Assembly: GCA_003478935.1 (NCBI GenBank)
Contig: QUFP01000059.1
Location: 1-15,879 of the forward strand
Reading direction: 5' to 3'
DNA: 15,879 nt
Source of the DNA: Firmicutes bacterium AF25-13AC
Lineage (GTDB): Bacteria > Bacillota > Clostridia > Lachnospirales > Lachnospiraceae
This document shows positions 14,624 to 15,879 of the stretch, one piece after another. Made by a program: the position numbers and the translations under genes. Under the pieces are notes generated by a model. The model was not told the origin of the DNA and did no database searches. It saw only the letters and a list, made by a program, of their open reading frames with translations. How positions within the stretch are numbered: position 1 is the first letter of the stretch; every line of letters begins with the position of its first letter.

Positions 14624-15736
14624 ATGAATACACCATTTCGCTATGATTTTGTAGGAAGCTTTTTGCGTCCGCTTTCTTTAAAAGAAGCAAGAAAACAGTT
14701 TGAGACTGGAACTATCTCAAAGCAAGAGCTGGTAAAAGTTGAGGATGCCTGCATTGAAGATTTGATTGCAAAACAAAAAACAGCAGGTTACCATGTAATC
14801 ACAGATGGGGAATTTCGCCGCGCAACATGGCATTTAGATTTCTTTTGGGAGTTCAACGGAGTTGGTCACACCAAGACAAAAACAGGATTGCCATTTCACG
14901 GTGAGGCAGCTATGATAGATGATACATACCTGACAGGAAAGATTTCCTATAATAACAATCATTCGTTTCTGCGTCATTTTGAATTTGTGAAGCAATTTGA
15001 GGATGAAAATACAGTTGCAAAGTTGACTATTCCGGCACCAGCACAGTTTTTGGAGCAGATGATCATGCCATTTGCATGGGAAAATACTTCAAAGTATTAT
15101 GACACACAAAAACAGGTAGCAGAAGATATTGTAAAAGGATATCGTGCATTTATCAAAGACATTTACGCAGCGGGATGTAGAAATCTTCAGCTTGACGACT
15201 GTTCTTGGGGAATGGTTGTTGATTCAAGTGCACCAGTACTTTTTGGAACAACAAAGGCAGGTCTTGAGAAAATTAAAGAACAGCTGCTTGATGTTAACAA
15301 TAAGGCAATTGAGGGCGCTCCAAAGGATCTTGTGATTAATACACATGTATGTAGAGGAAATTTCCATTCTACATATGCAAGCAGCGGTGCATATGATAGT
15401 GTAGCAGAGACACTTTTCGCAAAGGAAAATGTAAATGCCTATTATCTAGAATTTGATGATGAACGTTCTGGTGGTTTTGAATGTTTACAGAAGGTATCAG
15501 GTGATAAAAAAGTAGTTTTGGGCTTGATTACAACAAAGTCACCAAAGCTTGAAGATAAACAGGAAGTAATTAACCGTATTCACGAGGCAGCAAAATATGT
15601 GCCGCTTGAGCGCCTGTATTTAAGTCCACAGTGTGGTTTTGCTTCTTGTGAAATTGGAAATAAGCTTACTGAAAAGCAGCAATGGGCAAAGCTTGCACTT
15701 GTAAAAGAAATTGCTCAAGAAGTTTGGGGCGAATAA
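14624..15736 (+). CDS. MetE-like cobalamin-independent methionine synthase family protein (YxjG/YxjH type)
   Basis: The 370-aa protein resembles only the catalytic C-terminal barrel of MetE. The start VGSFLRP (10-16), GYHVITDGEFRRATWH (55-70) and DDCSWG (191-196) fit the YxjG/YxjH branch. Zinc ligands are expected at His241 and Cys243 (THVCRGNF), Glu276 (YYLEFDDE), and Cys337 (SPQCGFAS). It probably transfers a methyl group to homocysteine or a related thiol to form methionine. It lacks the N-terminal folate-binding half of MetE, so the methyl donor is uncertain. AGGAGG lies before the ATG, and the MET-box upstream supports a methionine role. It ends 34 bases before the IS left end. Confidence 0.9.
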   Translation: MNTPFRYDFVGSFLRPLSLKEARKQFETGTISKQELVKVEDACIEDLIAKQKTAGYHVITDGEFRRATWHLDFFWEFNGVGHTKTKTGLPFHGEAAMIDDTYLTGKISYNNNHSFLRHFEFVKQFEDENTVAKLTIPAPAQFLEQMIMPFAWENTSKYYDTQKQVAEDIVKGYRAFIKDIYAAGCRNLQLDDCSWGMVVDSSAPVLFGTTKAGLEKIKEQLLDVNNKAIEGAPKDLVINTHVCRGNFHSTYASSGAYDSVAETLFAKENVNAYYLEFDDERSGGFECLQKVSGDKKVVLGLITTKSPKLEDKQEVINRIHEAAKYVPLERLYLSPQCGFASCEIGNKLTEKQQWAKLALVKEIAQEVWGE

Positions 15737-15770
15737 AGAATTAAAGCCATCGGAGATGATTGATATGATC

Positions 15771-15879
15771 TGATATGCCCCCTGTCAAGTAGACAAGTTA
15801 AATATCTAAAATGAGGTGCTGATGAACGACCGTACAAAATGTGCGGTCGTTTTTCTATGCACACCATCTTTTTTTGTAT
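15771..15879 (+). mobile_element. Left end of a second IS3-family element
   Basis: The sequence starting TGATATGCCCCCTGTC and continuing AAGTAGACAAG matches the inverted right end at 117 (TGATGTGCCCCCC...AGTTAGAC). It would be the left terminal repeat of an IS3-family element with its transposase beyond the window, in the same orientation as the element at the start. No coding sequence of the element is visible here, so the call rests on the repeat match. Confidence 0.6.
15825..15854 (+). terminator. Hairpin terminator just inside the IS left end
   Basis: Bases 15825-15835 (AACGACCGTAC) pair with 15841-15851 (GTGCGGTCGTT), 11 pairs with one G-T, loop AAAAT, followed by TTTTT overlapping the stem end and then CT. 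It would stop transcripts from the MetE-like gene before they enter the transposase. Confidence 0.75.

Overview
The window looks like a piece of a gut-type Firmicute (Clostridia, probably Lachnospiraceae-like) genome. The reasons are strong AGGAGG ribosome sites before nearly every gene, the family membership of the proteins, IS3-family element ends, an Rpn-type nuclease remnant and a yybP-ykoY riboswitch. No species can be named from sequence alone. Almost everything reads on the + strand.

Region 1 (1-117) is the right end of an IS3-family insertion sequence with the last 18 codons of its transposase. A matching left end begins at about 15771, so the whole stretch lies between two same-orientation ends of related IS elements.

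Region 2 (about 226-11427) is a potassium-uptake cluster: a terminator and probable promoter, an unnamed 63-aa membrane protein, a 30-aa KdpF-like peptide, kdpA, kdpB and kdpC (the K+-pumping P-type ATPase). These are followed by a KtrB/TrkH channel subunit, a KtrA/TrkA gating subunit, a 172-aa membrane-anchored protein that looks like half of a LysR effector-binding domain, and the kdpD/kdpE two-component system. kdpD carries a single-base deletion at about 8595 that splits it into two overlapping reading frames. KdpD and KtrA both show residues linked to c-di-AMP binding in their families, so the ATPase and the channel are probably controlled by the same K+/c-di-AMP signal. A CTTAATAC motif occurs upstream of both the kdp operon and the ktr pair and is a candidate KdpE site.

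Region 3 (11428-12040) is a scar: the C-terminal end of an Rpn-like nuclease/transposase gene on the - strand abuts the C-terminal end of a creatininase-like gene on the + strand.

Region 4 (12091-15736) has lower GC and holds unrelated genes: a two-domain GNAT acetyltransferase; an AI-2E-type membrane transporter behind a yybP-ykoY (Mn2+) riboswitch with an interlocking terminator; and a MetE-like methyltransferase behind a near-perfect MET-box (LysR-type MetR/MtaR operator). The window closes in the left end of a second IS3-family element.

The most interesting points are the truncated membrane-tethered LysR-like protein inside the K+ cluster, the Mn2+ riboswitch on an AI-2E transporter, the internally repeated insertion in KdpA, the kdpD frameshift, and the shared motif ahead of the two K+ systems.
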